From positions 992,001 through 1,056,000 of the forward strand of contig WLWP01000001.1 in assembly GCA_012103505.1 (NCBI GenBank): a stretch of DNA of 64,000 bases, read 5' to 3'. The stretch's first letter is position 1. Each line of letters starts with the position of its first letter. The position numbers and the translations under genes were made by a program. Shown one piece after another: positions 1-9,269 of the stretch. The stretch is from Pseudomonadales bacterium. Its GTDB lineage: Bacteria; Pseudomonadota; Gammaproteobacteria; Pseudomonadales; Azotimanducaceae. The notes beneath the pieces are model-generated. The model did not search any database. It saw nothing but the letters and a program-made list of their open reading frames with translations, and was not told the origin of the DNA.

Positions 1-628
1 TTGTAAGCGTCTGTTCTAGAACTTGTTTAAGTTGTTCTGGGGCGACAACAATATTTGCTGCGATTTGGGTTGTAAGCTCCAACCACTGATCTCTACGAGC
101 TAACATCGTCGCAAGCAGTCGCTGAGCGCTACGCGCATCGTTGTCGAGGGATGCGAGGAATTCAGCAATTAGCGGCGCAGTCTCTTCCTGGCGGACGAGT
201 TGCGCGGTAACTCTGTGTGCAGCCTCGTCGTAATGCCGGGTCGCATCCTCTTCGATTCCCATTCCTGCAAGTGTTGTCTCACCGCGGCTTTGGGTCGCTA
301 GCTCAAGAGCAAAACTATCTATCGTCTGAATTTTGAGGACATTTGGGTTTTGAAAAATGTCCCAACCAAGGTCGATACTCCTTTGCCGGACCGTCTGGCT
401 TGTTGGAGAGTCGTCGCGCAGCATCGCAAGGACACGTTGGCGCATTTCCGCTGCTGCTTTCTTAGTGAACGTTATCGCGAGGACTTCTTGCGGCCGTTTT
501 ACTAGTGCAAGTAGATGTACGAAACGTGTTGCCAACAGCGTGGTTTTTCCTGACCCCGCTGGGGCTTGTACGAGGCAGGAAGTTGGTTCAAGTGCGTTCT
601 GTCGCGCTTGTTCGTCTGGAAGATTCAC
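1..628 (-). CDS. AddA/RecB-like UvrD-family DNA helicase-nuclease subunit (partial, N-terminal ~209 residues)
   Basis: ATP-dependent superfamily 1 helicase, probably the helicase-nuclease partner of the AddB-like protein encoded just upstream, acting in double-strand-break end processing. Translating the minus strand from a GTG at 628 gives an N-terminal Walker A, APAGSGKTTL, at residues 22-31, followed by ITFTKKAAAEMRQRV, the usual UvrD/Rep motif Ia region. The frame is open to the window edge, so the C-terminal helicase and nuclease parts are not visible. The GTG overlaps the stop of the upstream gene as GTGA, which indicates translational coupling. The AddA-like assignment rests on the motifs plus the AddB-like neighbour; another UvrD-type helicase is possible. 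Confidence 0.85.
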   Translation of the reverse strand, partial: MNLPDEQARQNALEPTSCLVQAPAGSGKTTLLATRFVHLLALVKRPQEVLAITFTKKAAAEMRQRVLAMLRDDSPTSQTVRQRSIDLGWDIFQNPNVLKIQTIDSFALELATQSRGETTLAGMGIEEDATRHYDEAAHRVTAQLVRQEETAPLIAEFLASLDNDARSAQRLLATMLARRDQWLELTTQIAANIVVAPEQLKQVLEQTLT

Positions 629-3216
629 GATGCCTGGAGTTCAGATATTCGGCAAAACGAAGACAAGTGACAGTAATCACAGGCGCCTCGGATGGGCTCA
701 ACAGCAGCAAAACCTTGTGCGTAGTCGTGTGTGAGTCGAGCAAGCTCGCTACGCCAAAGTAGAATCTGCTCAGCCCAGCTGCGTTTTAACGGGACATACT
801 TGGCGCCGCCTGGGTTTGCCTGAGGATCACAAATACCGGTAAAGCGCACTGCGTCCTTACGAATTGAGGCGTAGAACGCACCGTACACGTCACCGTCTAC
901 TTGCGTATAAATTGGTAGCTGAGGTTGCACGAGTGGTGTCTCATCTATCCCACTGGTCGAGACGCGACCGGTTTTGTAGTCGATGACGATCAGACGGCCG
1001 CTGTTTTGAAGTTTGTCAATGCGGTCAGCTCGAATCGTTAGCGTGAACTGGTCGAAGGTCAGTTCGTACGATGTTTCGAGCGCCTGGACTTCGAATTCTT
1101 CCCGCAGATGTTCAATGTCGAGCCAGGCGTAGACCAACTCACGAATTCTCATTCTTTCGAACTTGATGAACTCCCCAGGTAGGGCGAGCTGTAGTTTCTG
1201 TAGGGCCTGAGTGATCGCAAGCTCAACGTCCGCGTCTTCCAAGTGTCGCACTGCGTTTGAGTCTTTCGCGACAGTGAAGAGCGCTTGAAGCACATCGTGT
1301 AGCACGATACCTCTGGTCAACGCATCTGGAAGATCAGTGGGGGTTTCAATTCTCGGGATTTGCAATCTATGCACAGCATAGGCTCGGAAGGGGCAGGCAG
1401 CTTGATCTTCTACTAGGCGAACGCCACCACGAATGTTCGTCTCGGCCTGTATGGGGCTTCCAAACTCGTCCGAGTAAAGCTCGAGCGCGGCCAGTTTCCC
1501 CTGTTGTGCTTGATCTGGTGTGCCCTCGTAAATCGAGAAATTTGTGAGCATGGGACTTGGACTCCGTTCAGAGTCCTCAGCATTGTGGACATAACTCGCG
1601 ACCATATTTTCAGTCTGACCTTGCCATCGTTCTAATAGACGCTTGGAGAACTGAAGCTCCGCTTCCTGGTCGGCCCGGGGTACGCCTGAAGCTCGGGCAA
1701 GCGTTCTAGGAATAAATGGGATGGCCGAATTGCGTGATGGAAAATTCTCGTCATCCATACCGCAAATCCAAAGGTGATCGAAGACAAGACCGTTCGCCTC
1801 AAGGGCGCCAAGAACAATGAGATTCGCGGGTGGCCGCTCGGGTGCAAATACTCTGTTAGCGAGCACGTAGTCCAACCTCTGTCTTGCAGCACTTGCAGAT
1901 ATAGGTTGAGAAGATTGCGAGATTGATAGGACATCTACAATTGCGGCGTGGGCTTGGAATTGTCTAGAGCCTACGTCTGATAAGTTAGGCCACCCACCCA
2001 GTTGCAATGCGGTTTGAAACTGTTGGACCCAGGTATCGAAAGATTGCAATTCGGTCATTGGCTGAGAGAACGCTGTCCCGATTGCGTGAGTCAACGCGTT
2101 ATTGTTGAGGTGACGCTGGAATGTTAAAAAATCGAGCCGGGGTGGCAACTGTCGTGGCCAACGTTCTAACAAGCGACTCAAACCAAAGTCAGGAAAGAAA
2201 CCTGAATTTGCGATGACTGCCAAATCAGTTCTAGTAGCTTGGTCGAAAACGAGTTGTAGCAGGTGAGTCGCTGCTTGCCACACGGCTTGATCGGCAAGTG
2301 GTTCGCCTCCAGAAATGTCGAAATTGGTTGCATCGCTGCCGCTGTGGGCGTTACAAGTGATGCCAATTTCTCGAGCGACAAGCGCGTGCTCGTGCGCGAC
2401 GTTCGGAACGATAATGCCGATACGCAGACTTGGATCGGTGCTGTGTCTAGCTTTTGCCCAAACTGCAGCCTGGCGTAGTTCTTCGTTGGGCGTTTCAGCG
2501 GCATAAACCGGCACCGGAGCTGTGGATGCTTCCCCGGGATCATCGATCAGGTCAAGAGCCGTTCTAGCACTTGTTATACTGGTATCGTGGTTCAATCGTC
2601 GAGGTGATTGTGATTCGCAAAGAGTGGCAAGATAGCGCTGCTCTGGGTGAGTCAGCTGTTCTAGCAAAACTGTAATCAATGGCTGGTTTGGAAACTTTTC
2701 GTGTTGGCAAAGGTAATCCGGAATTTGCGCGGTTAGCAGATAGCGCTTGTTGATGCGGGCGAGTACTTCTTGTGCCCAATCTGCATAGAAATCACCCGTG
2801 TGCTGGTGTACCCGGATTTCGTCGAGTGAAAGGTCATAGTCCAGGGTTGTCTGCAATGCAGTTAGAAAATTGCCGACAAGATGTGCGGGCGCTTCAGGAT
2901 AGACGTCGTATACCTCGTTAATAAGCGCTTCTTGGGAGACCAGTCGAGGGTGAGTGTCAGGCGCTGATACCAAAAGGCTTTGATACTCGCGAGTAAAATG
3001 CTGCTGCAGGCTCACAATATCGGGCGTTGTCCAGGCAAGAGAATTTTTCGCCTGATGAAAGAGCGCATACGCCCGTCGATATTCCCTGGCAAGACGCTCG
3101 TTGGCCGTGACGAGCGTTGCTGTTCGGAGCTCATCTACAAGGGATTGGCTGATTTTGACGAAGGGGCTTAACACGAACTCATTGTAACTGAGGCTCAGCC
3201 TTGGTTCCCATCTCAA
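625..3216 (-). CDS. AddB-like PD-(D/E)XK nuclease family protein (probable DNA repair protein)
   Basis: Large (up to 863 residues) AddB-like protein of the 'probable DNA repair protein' family that accompanies an AddA-like helicase in proteobacteria. The C-terminal third carries a RecB-type nuclease motif, VIDYKTGRVS, near residue 743. Four cysteines are placed as in the AddB iron-sulfur cluster: one in QAACPFRAYA near residue 605, and a CxxCx5C set in ACDYCHLSSFC near residue 850. The N-terminal half looks like a degenerate helicase without an obvious Walker A. The start is uncertain: TTG at 3216 gives the longest frame, and GTG at 3174 fits the usual N-terminus (a VTANERLAR-like stretch close to the start) better. 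It overlaps the next gene by four bases. Confidence 0.85.
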   Translation of the reverse strand: MRWEPRLSLSYNEFVLSPFVKISQSLVDELRTATLVTANERLAREYRRAYALFHQAKNSLAWTTPDIVSLQQHFTREYQSLLVSAPDTHPRLVSQEALINEVYDVYPEAPAHLVGNFLTALQTTLDYDLSLDEIRVHQHTGDFYADWAQEVLARINKRYLLTAQIPDYLCQHEKFPNQPLITVLLEQLTHPEQRYLATLCESQSPRRLNHDTSITSARTALDLIDDPGEASTAPVPVYAAETPNEELRQAAVWAKARHSTDPSLRIGIIVPNVAHEHALVAREIGITCNAHSGSDATNFDISGGEPLADQAVWQAATHLLQLVFDQATRTDLAVIANSGFFPDFGLSRLLERWPRQLPPRLDFLTFQRHLNNNALTHAIGTAFSQPMTELQSFDTWVQQFQTALQLGGWPNLSDVGSRQFQAHAAIVDVLSISQSSQPISASAARQRLDYVLANRVFAPERPPANLIVLGALEANGLVFDHLWICGMDDENFPSRNSAIPFIPRTLARASGVPRADQEAELQFSKRLLERWQGQTENMVASYVHNAEDSERSPSPMLTNFSIYEGTPDQAQQGKLAALELYSDEFGSPIQAETNIRGGVRLVEDQAACPFRAYAVHRLQIPRIETPTDLPDALTRGIVLHDVLQALFTVAKDSNAVRHLEDADVELAITQALQKLQLALPGEFIKFERMRIRELVYAWLDIEHLREEFEVQALETSYELTFDQFTLTIRADRIDKLQNSGRLIVIDYKTGRVSTSGIDETPLVQPQLPIYTQVDGDVYGAFYASIRKDAVRFTGICDPQANPGGAKYVPLKRSWAEQILLWRSELARLTHDYAQGFAAVEPIRGACDYCHLSSFCRISELQAS

Positions 3217-3271
3217 GCGAGGAGACCTGATATGATCGCGCCTCCAAATTCTTGGTTCAAACCGAAATTAG

Positions 3272-4263
3272 ATGGCGAAAGTTGGATTAGTGAGCCTCGG
3301 GTGTCCGAAGGCTCTGGTAGATAGTGAGCAGATTGCCACGCAACTCCTTGATCTAGGTTACGAGGTTGAGGTCGGCGATGACAGCGACGTGCTGGTAGTT
3401 AACACCTGCGGCTTCATCGATGCTGCAAAAGCAGAAAGTCGTGACACGATCGCTGACGCACTCGGACAGGGTAAGAAAGTGATTGTTACGGGTTGCATGG
3501 GGGAGGCTCAAGGGGAGCTAGCTAACACTTTCCCGCAGCTAGAGTTCATTAGCGGTCCAGCCGATGTTGCGCCTGTCGTGTCTGCAGTGAAGCAATACCT
3601 ACCCGGCGTGGCTCTGGAGCCCTTAGTTGACCCTGGCCTTCCGGGAGAAGCGCGAGCACGCCTCACCGCGGATCACTTTGCCTATTGCAGCATGCCTCGC
3701 CAACCATTCTGAAAGCGATGCGCCGTCCCGCAGCTGCAGAAAAAGCACTCGAACGGATCCACGCGTGGCGTGAGATCTGTCCTGACCTGGCGATTCGGTC
3801 AACTTTCATCGTTGGCTTTCCGGGCGAGACGGATGAAGATGTCGGACAATTGTTGGAGTTTCTGGAAGTAGCCGAACTCGACCGGGCGGGTTGTTTTACT
3901 TATTCGGCAGTAGCAGGTGCTAAGGCTAATTCGCTAGTAGGCCATATTGATGAAGCGGAGAAACTTGATCGCCAAGAGCGGGTCTACGAAGTCCAGGCCG
4001 AAATTAGCGCTCGGCGTTTGCAACGCCACGTAGGGCAGAGGTTACGGGTATTGGTTGATGGGCACGATGATGTTGAAGGTGCAACGATTGATCGATTAGT
4101 CGGGCGATCGATGTATGACGCGCCCGAAATCGATGGCGTCGTGCGGCTAACTGTTGATGGTGCGCAACCAAACGTTGGCGAGTTCGTTTGGGCAGATATC
4201 ACTGCGAGCGACGACCATGACCTCTATGGTGATGTGGTTGGCGAAGAAATTCGTATCGGCTAA
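3272..4263 (+). pseudogene. rimO: Ribosomal protein S12 methylthiotransferase RimO, disrupted by internal deletion
   Basis: RimO is a radical-SAM enzyme that adds a methylthio group to an aspartate of ribosomal protein S12. The N-terminal MTTase domain is intact (KVGLVSLGCPKALVDSEQ, NTCGFID, VTGCMG). The C-terminal part resumes at [14 protein letters not shown] and continues through [15 protein letters not shown] to the TRAM domain ([12 protein letters not shown]). Between them, right after DHFAY (about 3684), roughly 110 residues expected in this family are absent, including the CxxxCxxC cluster motif. The junction also shifts frame: the first reading frame stops at 3712 and the second opens at 3685. 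The product cannot bind the radical-SAM cluster. Either a real pseudogene or an assembly collapse; no other rimO is in the window. Confidence 0.88.
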
Positions 4264-4400
4264 TCGCGCGGCTTACTGTAAAATGTTGTGACCCGTGCTG
4301 CTAAACTGTTTATGGGCGTGCCGTTAGAATAGCCGTTTCGCCTCATGCATGGAGAGTGCACGGTTAGCGCATGGTTGTAACAACTCATTGGGATGAAGAT

Positions 4401-4523
4401 ATGTGGTATCTAATTGAAGACTTTTTTGACCAGAGCTGGTTCATGAAGGCAATTCTTGGCTTGGGTTGGTTATGTGTGATCATCATGCTTGCAAGCTTCG
4501 GTGCGCCGCTGCTCGGTTTTTAG
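4401..4523 (+). CDS. Small hypothetical membrane protein (~40 residues)
   Basis: A 40-codon frame from ATG 4401 to TAG 4521-4523 encodes an N-terminal amphipathic stretch (MWYLIEDFFDQSWFMK) followed by one hydrophobic segment (AILGLGWLCVIIMLASF) long enough to span the membrane. An in-frame ATG at 4371 would add ten residues. A weak purine-rich GGGATGAAG lies just before 4401. It ends three bases before the GTG of the TerB-domain gene, so the two are probably cotranscribed. I do not recognise a family; support is the membrane-segment composition and the tight spacing. Confidence 0.5.
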   Translation: MWYLIEDFFDQSWFMKAILGLGWLCVIIMLASFGAPLLGF

Positions 4524-4526
4524 GTA

Positions 4527-4916
4527 GTGTGGCTTTCTTCCCTCAGTGATGAACAACGTCTGGCGCTAATGCGGTTAGCCCACAATGTTGTGGTCTCAGA
4601 CGGATTACTCGATCCAAATGAAGAGGGCATGCTGAACGAGTTCCGACGCGAGATGGATCTAGCCAGTAGTGATCTCGAGTATTTGGAGCTGGACGGTATA
4701 GAGGATGTTTTCGAAGATCGCAGCACCCGTATCGTCGCAATATTGAATCTACTGAAACTGTCTTACGCTGATGGCGCTTTTGAGATTGAAGAAGAGTGCT
4801 TGCTGAAGGAAATATGTCGTGCGTTCAAAGTCGACGACGAAGAATTTCTACTGCTCGACAACTGGGTTCGTCGGCTGAACGCGCTTGAAGAGGAAGCTCG
4901 CGGCTTAATGGCTTAA
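4527..4916 (+). CDS. TerB-like domain protein
   Basis: 129-residue, all-helical acidic protein starting at a GTG. It resembles the TerB/tellurite-resistance helical domain found in many stand-alone proteobacterial proteins. Typical features are the LMRLAHNVVVSDGLLDPNEEGML stretch (positions about 12-34) and the second half-repeat LLKLSYADGAFEIEEE, each with an acidic metal-binding-like D.....E pattern. No signal peptide or membrane segment. It follows the small membrane protein by three bases. Its function is not established for this type; a role in stress or envelope sensing is only a guess. Confidence 0.7.
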   Translation: MWLSSLSDEQRLALMRLAHNVVVSDGLLDPNEEGMLNEFRREMDLASSDLEYLELDGIEDVFEDRSTRIVAILNLLKLSYADGAFEIEEECLLKEICRAFKVDDEEFLLLDNWVRRLNALEEEARGLMA

Positions 4917-4947
4917 TGGCTTGGTCGCGAACTGATTCCCGGCTACC

Positions 4948-5310
4948 CTACGATACCCGCTGAAACTCCTGTTCTAACTCGCCCAGGCGCGCGTCGACGT
5001 TCGCCTTATCATCCTGAAGTTCTGAGGCGGTGCGAAAGCGTATGCCGCAGCGATAGCCGTCAGGTTGTGAGGTGCAGTTGTGAACGATCCCAATAACATT
5101 ATTGAGATGTTGGTTTTGACCTGTTATCGACAAATACACGGTCGTGTCTTTTGGTAGCGGTTGGTCTATCAAAATGCCAATACCGTGACGAGAAAAGTCC
5201 ACAGCATTGCCTTGCAGACGTGTCAGCCGACCTTTACGTCGGATGCTGACCATCAGTCCGTTCGCTACCTCACGGGCATGTGCCCTGCGCTCGGATGGTA
5301 TGACTGGCAT
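4948..5310 (-). CDS. PilZ domain protein (putative c-di-GMP binding)
   Basis: About 120 residues when started at ATG 5310 (MPVIPSERRAHAREVANG). The PilZ domain spans most of the protein. The arginine-rich ERRAHAR segment near residue 7 resembles the RxxxR motif, and VDFSRHGIGILID near residue 40 matches the D/NxSxxG motif, so cyclic di-GMP binding is plausible. The frame remains open upstream to 5457, but that extension would overlap the divergent YdcH-like gene and has no family resemblance, so the shorter start is preferred. It converges with the TerB-like gene. Confidence 0.8.
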   Translation of the reverse strand: MPVIPSERRAHAREVANGLMVSIRRKGRLTRLQGNAVDFSRHGIGILIDQPLPKDTTVYLSITGQNQHLNNVIGIVHNCTSQPDGYRCGIRFRTASELQDDKANVDARLGELEQEFQRVS

Positions 5311-5387
5311 TGCACCAGCGTAGTTTAAGCAGACCGATTTAGTTGTGACGGCGTTAGCAGATATATCGCAAAACCCAGCTGCAACGA

Positions 5388-5669
5388 ATGCTGTTGCAGA
5401 ATGAGCTTCTGCAATACAAGAGTCGGGGAAAGGACTATCATACGGCTTCAAGTGCACGCGTTGTAATCTACTTGAATCAAACTGAACTCCAACATTGGCT
5501 AGATGAACTCAGAGTCGAGCATCGAGACTTAGATGTGGTCATCAAACACCTACAAGACAGCCATCACCACGACAATATGCGCGTTCAGCGTTTGAAGCGT
5601 CGTAAGCTGAAACTGAAGGACATGATCACCCGTCTTGAGAGCGGGTTGATTCCGGATCTTGATGCCTGA
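5388..5669 (+). CDS. YdcH-like DUF465 small coiled-coil protein
   Basis: The last ~65 residues (from LNQTELQHWLDELRVEHR to RLKRRKLKLKDMITRLESG) match the small YdcH/DUF465 family: two charged helices with a conserved basic KLKLKD segment. Function of the family is not established to my knowledge. The longest frame starts at ATG 5388. The family is usually about 70 residues, so a TTG at 5472 is an alternative, although neither has a convincing ribosome-binding site (a GGGGAAAGGA at about 5423 has no standard in-frame start codon at the right distance). It precedes the 5'-nucleotidase gene by two bases. Confidence 0.7.
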   Translation: MLLQNELLQYKSRGKDYHTASSARVVIYLNQTELQHWLDELRVEHRDLDVVIKHLQDSHHHDNMRVQRLKRRKLKLKDMITRLESGLIPDLDA

Positions 5670-5671
5670 CA

Positions 5672-6574
5672 ATGCCTAAATCCCTCACTATCGCTATTTC
5701 ATCAACTGCCCTTTTTGATCTGGATGAGTCAGATGAGATCTACAAGGAAGAGGGGCTTGAAGCCTACCGCCAATACCAGATAGAACAAGAAGATCGCATA
5801 TTGGACCCTGGCGAAGGCTACACACTCGTAAAAAAACTACTAAATATCAATAAGATACTATCGAAATCTCGGGTGGAAGTGATACTACTCTCTAGGAATT
5901 CGGCCGATACGGGTTTGCGAGTTTTCAATTCTATTCGGGACTTTGAGCTTGATATCACGCGCGCCGCTTTCTGTGGTGGCGAGTCTCCGTACCGCTACAT
6001 CAAAGCTTTTGATTGCGATCTTTTTCTTTCTACCGATGCAGAAGATGTGCGGCTAGCTCTGGAGCAAAACGTCGCAGCGGCAATGTTGTTTGGCCGGCGA
6101 CAAAACACGCAGACCGAAGACTTTCTCGAAGAGCCGTTGCGGCTCGCCTTTGATGGCGACTCCGTGCTCTTCTCCGATGAAGCAGAGCGTGTTTTTCAGA
6201 GTGAAGGATTGGACGCATTTAGTGAGTCGGAAAGTGAACAAGCTCAAAAACCGCTGCACGGAGGTCCCTTTAAGTCCTTTCTTGCTGCCTTACATGAATT
6301 ACAGAAGGAATTTCCAGAAGGCGAAAGTCCATTGCGTACGGCCCTTGTGACCGCGCGTGGCGCCCCGGCGCATGAGCGTGTGATCCGTACGCTACGTGCC
6401 TGGGATATACGGTTGGATGAGAGCCTTTTCCTTGGCGGTATTGATAAGACGGAATTCTTGCGTGCCTTTGAAGCGGACATATTCTTTGATGATCAGGCTG
6501 CACATTGCGAACGTGCTGCTCCGCATGTTGCGACAGCTCACGTGTTGCATGGTGTCGCGAACACGACCGATTGA
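5672..6574 (+). CDS. 5'-nucleotidase (cytosolic 5'-nucleotidase family)
   Basis: 300 residues, similar over its length to the 5'-nucleotidase family related to eukaryotic cN-I, which hydrolyses nucleoside monophosphates. Diagnostic segments are LTIAISSTALFDLDESDEIY at the N-terminus, a DxD-like nucleophile region; PGEGYTLVKKLLNIN; VEVILLSRNSADTGLRVFNSI; FCGGESPYRYIKAF; and, near the C-terminus, LRAWDIRLDESLFLGG with FFDDQ. No signal peptide, hence cytoplasmic. It follows the YdcH-like gene closely, so cotranscription is likely. Substrate preference cannot be read from sequence. Confidence 0.85.
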   Translation: MPKSLTIAISSTALFDLDESDEIYKEEGLEAYRQYQIEQEDRILDPGEGYTLVKKLLNINKILSKSRVEVILLSRNSADTGLRVFNSIRDFELDITRAAFCGGESPYRYIKAFDCDLFLSTDAEDVRLALEQNVAAAMLFGRRQNTQTEDFLEEPLRLAFDGDSVLFSDEAERVFQSEGLDAFSESESEQAQKPLHGGPFKSFLAALHELQKEFPEGESPLRTALVTARGAPAHERVIRTLRAWDIRLDESLFLGGIDKTEFLRAFEADIFFDDQAAHCERAAPHVATAHVLHGVANTTD

Positions 6575-6669
6575 TTCCCGCGGCTGCGTGCTAACTAACC
6601 GATCTAAAAAACCATTTTTTTATCGCCAAATTTTGCTAATGTACTGGTCGATATCTAAGGCGAGAGTAG

Positions 6670-7656
<987 letters not shown>

Positions 7657-7679
7657 TCGGGCGAGACTAGGAGAAGTTA

Positions 7680-8276
7680 GTGGACGTGTTGTGTCTTGAT
7701 CTTGAGGGAGTCTTAGTACCCGAAGTTTGGCAGGCAGTTGCGGATAAAACTGGCGTGCCTGGTTTACTCAAAACCACCCGCGACATTCCTATATACGACG
7801 ATTTAATGCAATACAGGTTGGGTTTGCTTCGAGAGCACGATATCGCGCTAAGTACAATACAAGCTGAGATCGACGCAATCGAACCGCTGCCAGGCGCTGT
7901 GGATTTTCTTGCCTGGGCTCGAGAGCGTTACCAGGTCGTTATCGTCTCCGATACGTTTTATGAATTCGGGATGCCTTTGATGGCCAAGCTCGGGTATCCG
8001 ACACTTCTTTGCCATCGCCTGGAAGTCGAAGGCGATCGCATCATCGGTTATCAGATCCGTCAACGAGACCCCAAACGCTGTTCTGTACAAGCACTGAAAT
8101 CTTTAAACTATCGTATTTTTGCTGCAGGAGATTCGTTTAACGATGTCAGTATGTTAGAAGAAGCAGACGTTGGTATTTTCTTCTCAGCACCAGAGAACGT
8201 GACCTCTCAGTTCCCGAGTTTTCGCACCACACAGTCGTATGCTGAGTTACAGCATGCCTTGCTAAGCGCCGCATAG
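7680..8276 (+). CDS. thrH: ThrH: phosphoserine phosphatase / homoserine phosphotransferase
   Basis: 198-residue HAD-superfamily enzyme. The N-terminal nucleophile motif reads CLDLEGVLVPE, with Glu in place of the second Asp, which is characteristic of ThrH. Later motifs are IVSDTFYEFG (motif II) and AAGDSFNDVSMLEEA (motif IV acidic pair). ThrH removes phosphate from phosphoserine and can transfer it to homoserine, linking serine and threonine synthesis. The GTG start at 7680 follows AGGAGAAG. It lies 23 bases after cysB on the same strand and ends two bases from the stop of the convergent GNAT gene. Confidence 0.9.
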   Translation: MDVLCLDLEGVLVPEVWQAVADKTGVPGLLKTTRDIPIYDDLMQYRLGLLREHDIALSTIQAEIDAIEPLPGAVDFLAWARERYQVVIVSDTFYEFGMPLMAKLGYPTLLCHRLEVEGDRIIGYQIRQRDPKRCSVQALKSLNYRIFAAGDSFNDVSMLEEADVGIFFSAPENVTSQFPSFRTTQSYAELQHALLSAA

Positions 8277-8278
8277 AT

Positions 8279-9256
8279 CTATAGACGCAGCTGACGCAGC
8301 TCAGGGTCTGGCCTACTTTTTTCCCAAGCGGTCTCAAACGTTTCGATAAAACGCTTGGTAGTCACAGGATTACCCGCATCCGCCACTCCTGTTGGGACGC
8401 TGTGCTCGGGTAGTAGCCAATAACCATTATTGTCTATGCAAACGAAACTAGAGGTCTCGAGTGTCACGGGTTCGTCAAAAAGTCGTAGTGATATTTTTTG
8501 ATCTAGGCGTCTGGCCAATTCCACAAGCGCATGCCCTCTTGAGACGATGTACTTGCTCGACATGATGAGAATTCTCACTTCGGCGCTTGGCGCGCTCCTT
8601 GCGTGGTTAGAGATAGTTTGGACGATGTCTTCGTCAGCGAAAAGCTCATGGTCGAGGTAAGGGCTAAGGATCAAGAGCTGTCGTGTGCTTGCGCTAAGTG
8701 CTGTAAGCAATGCGTTTCTTGCTTGTTCCATGCCATCGAAAGCTTTGGGCGCGCTCACAGGCAAAGGTTTTGTGGCGACAAAAGGCTTGGAGACAGGTTG
8801 AGCAATGGGCGCGTCTGGACTTGCGAATTGGAGCGGCAGCATCATCTCCATTGTTGTGTGTTCAATGCCTGCATCCATAAAACGATCACCTAGGCCAACG
8901 AAACCGCCCTTGCGATAAAAGTCTTCCGCATAGGTCTGCGCATGTAAAAAGACTTTGTTCATGCCTTGAGTCTTCGCTTCAGCCACAGCTGCGGCTAAAA
9001 GTTCTGCGCCTAAACCTGTGCCACGCTGACTTTTTCGAACTGCCATACGACCAATCTGACCAGTGTTCATCAACCGTGCACAACCAAGTGTCTGTCCAGC
9101 ATCGTTGAGCGCGAGGAAATGCGTACTGGTTTCATCAAAACCATCCAACTCTTCTTCAATAGGCACGTTCTGCTCGGTTACAAAGACTTCGAATCGAATC
9201 TCTTTGAGACTTTCGTGTTTGTCGAGCCAAGCTACCTTAACGACATGAACATCCAT
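8279..9256 (-). CDS. GNAT acetyltransferase fused to a C-terminal phospholipase-D-like (DUF7931-type) domain
   Basis: 325 residues in two parts. Residues about 1-145 are a GNAT N-acetyltransferase of the ElaA type: RFEVFVTEQNVPIEEELDGFD, then the acetyl-CoA loop RKSQRGTGLGAELL. Residues about 175-325 form a separate domain (ARNALLTALSASTRQLLILSPYLD, EVRILIMSSK, SLRLFDEP) that occurs fused to GNAT in gammaproteobacteria and resembles a phospholipase-D fold without a clear catalytic HxK motif. The acceptor substrate is unknown. It lies 13 bases downstream of purB on the same strand, so cotranscription with purB is likely. Confidence 0.78.
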   Translation of the reverse strand: MDVHVVKVAWLDKHESLKEIRFEVFVTEQNVPIEEELDGFDETSTHFLALNDAGQTLGCARLMNTGQIGRMAVRKSQRGTGLGAELLAAAVAEAKTQGMNKVFLHAQTYAEDFYRKGGFVGLGDRFMDAGIEHTTMEMMLPLQFASPDAPIAQPVSKPFVATKPLPVSAPKAFDGMEQARNALLTALSASTRQLLILSPYLDHELFADEDIVQTISNHARSAPSAEVRILIMSSKYIVSRGHALVELARRLDQKISLRLFDEPVTLETSSFVCIDNNGYWLLPEHSVPTGVADAGNPVTTKRFIETFETAWEKSRPDPELRQLRL

Positions 9257-9269
9257 GACGCCCTACCTG

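Noticed and set aside
357..762. Plus-strand open frames at the left edge
   Set aside because: They lie opposite the helicase/nuclease genes, which carry Walker A and iron-sulfur motifs on the minus strand.
5311..5457. N-terminal extension of the PilZ protein to 5457
   Set aside because: No PilZ-family resemblance in the extra 49 residues and it would overlap the divergent YdcH-like gene; ATG 5310 fits better.
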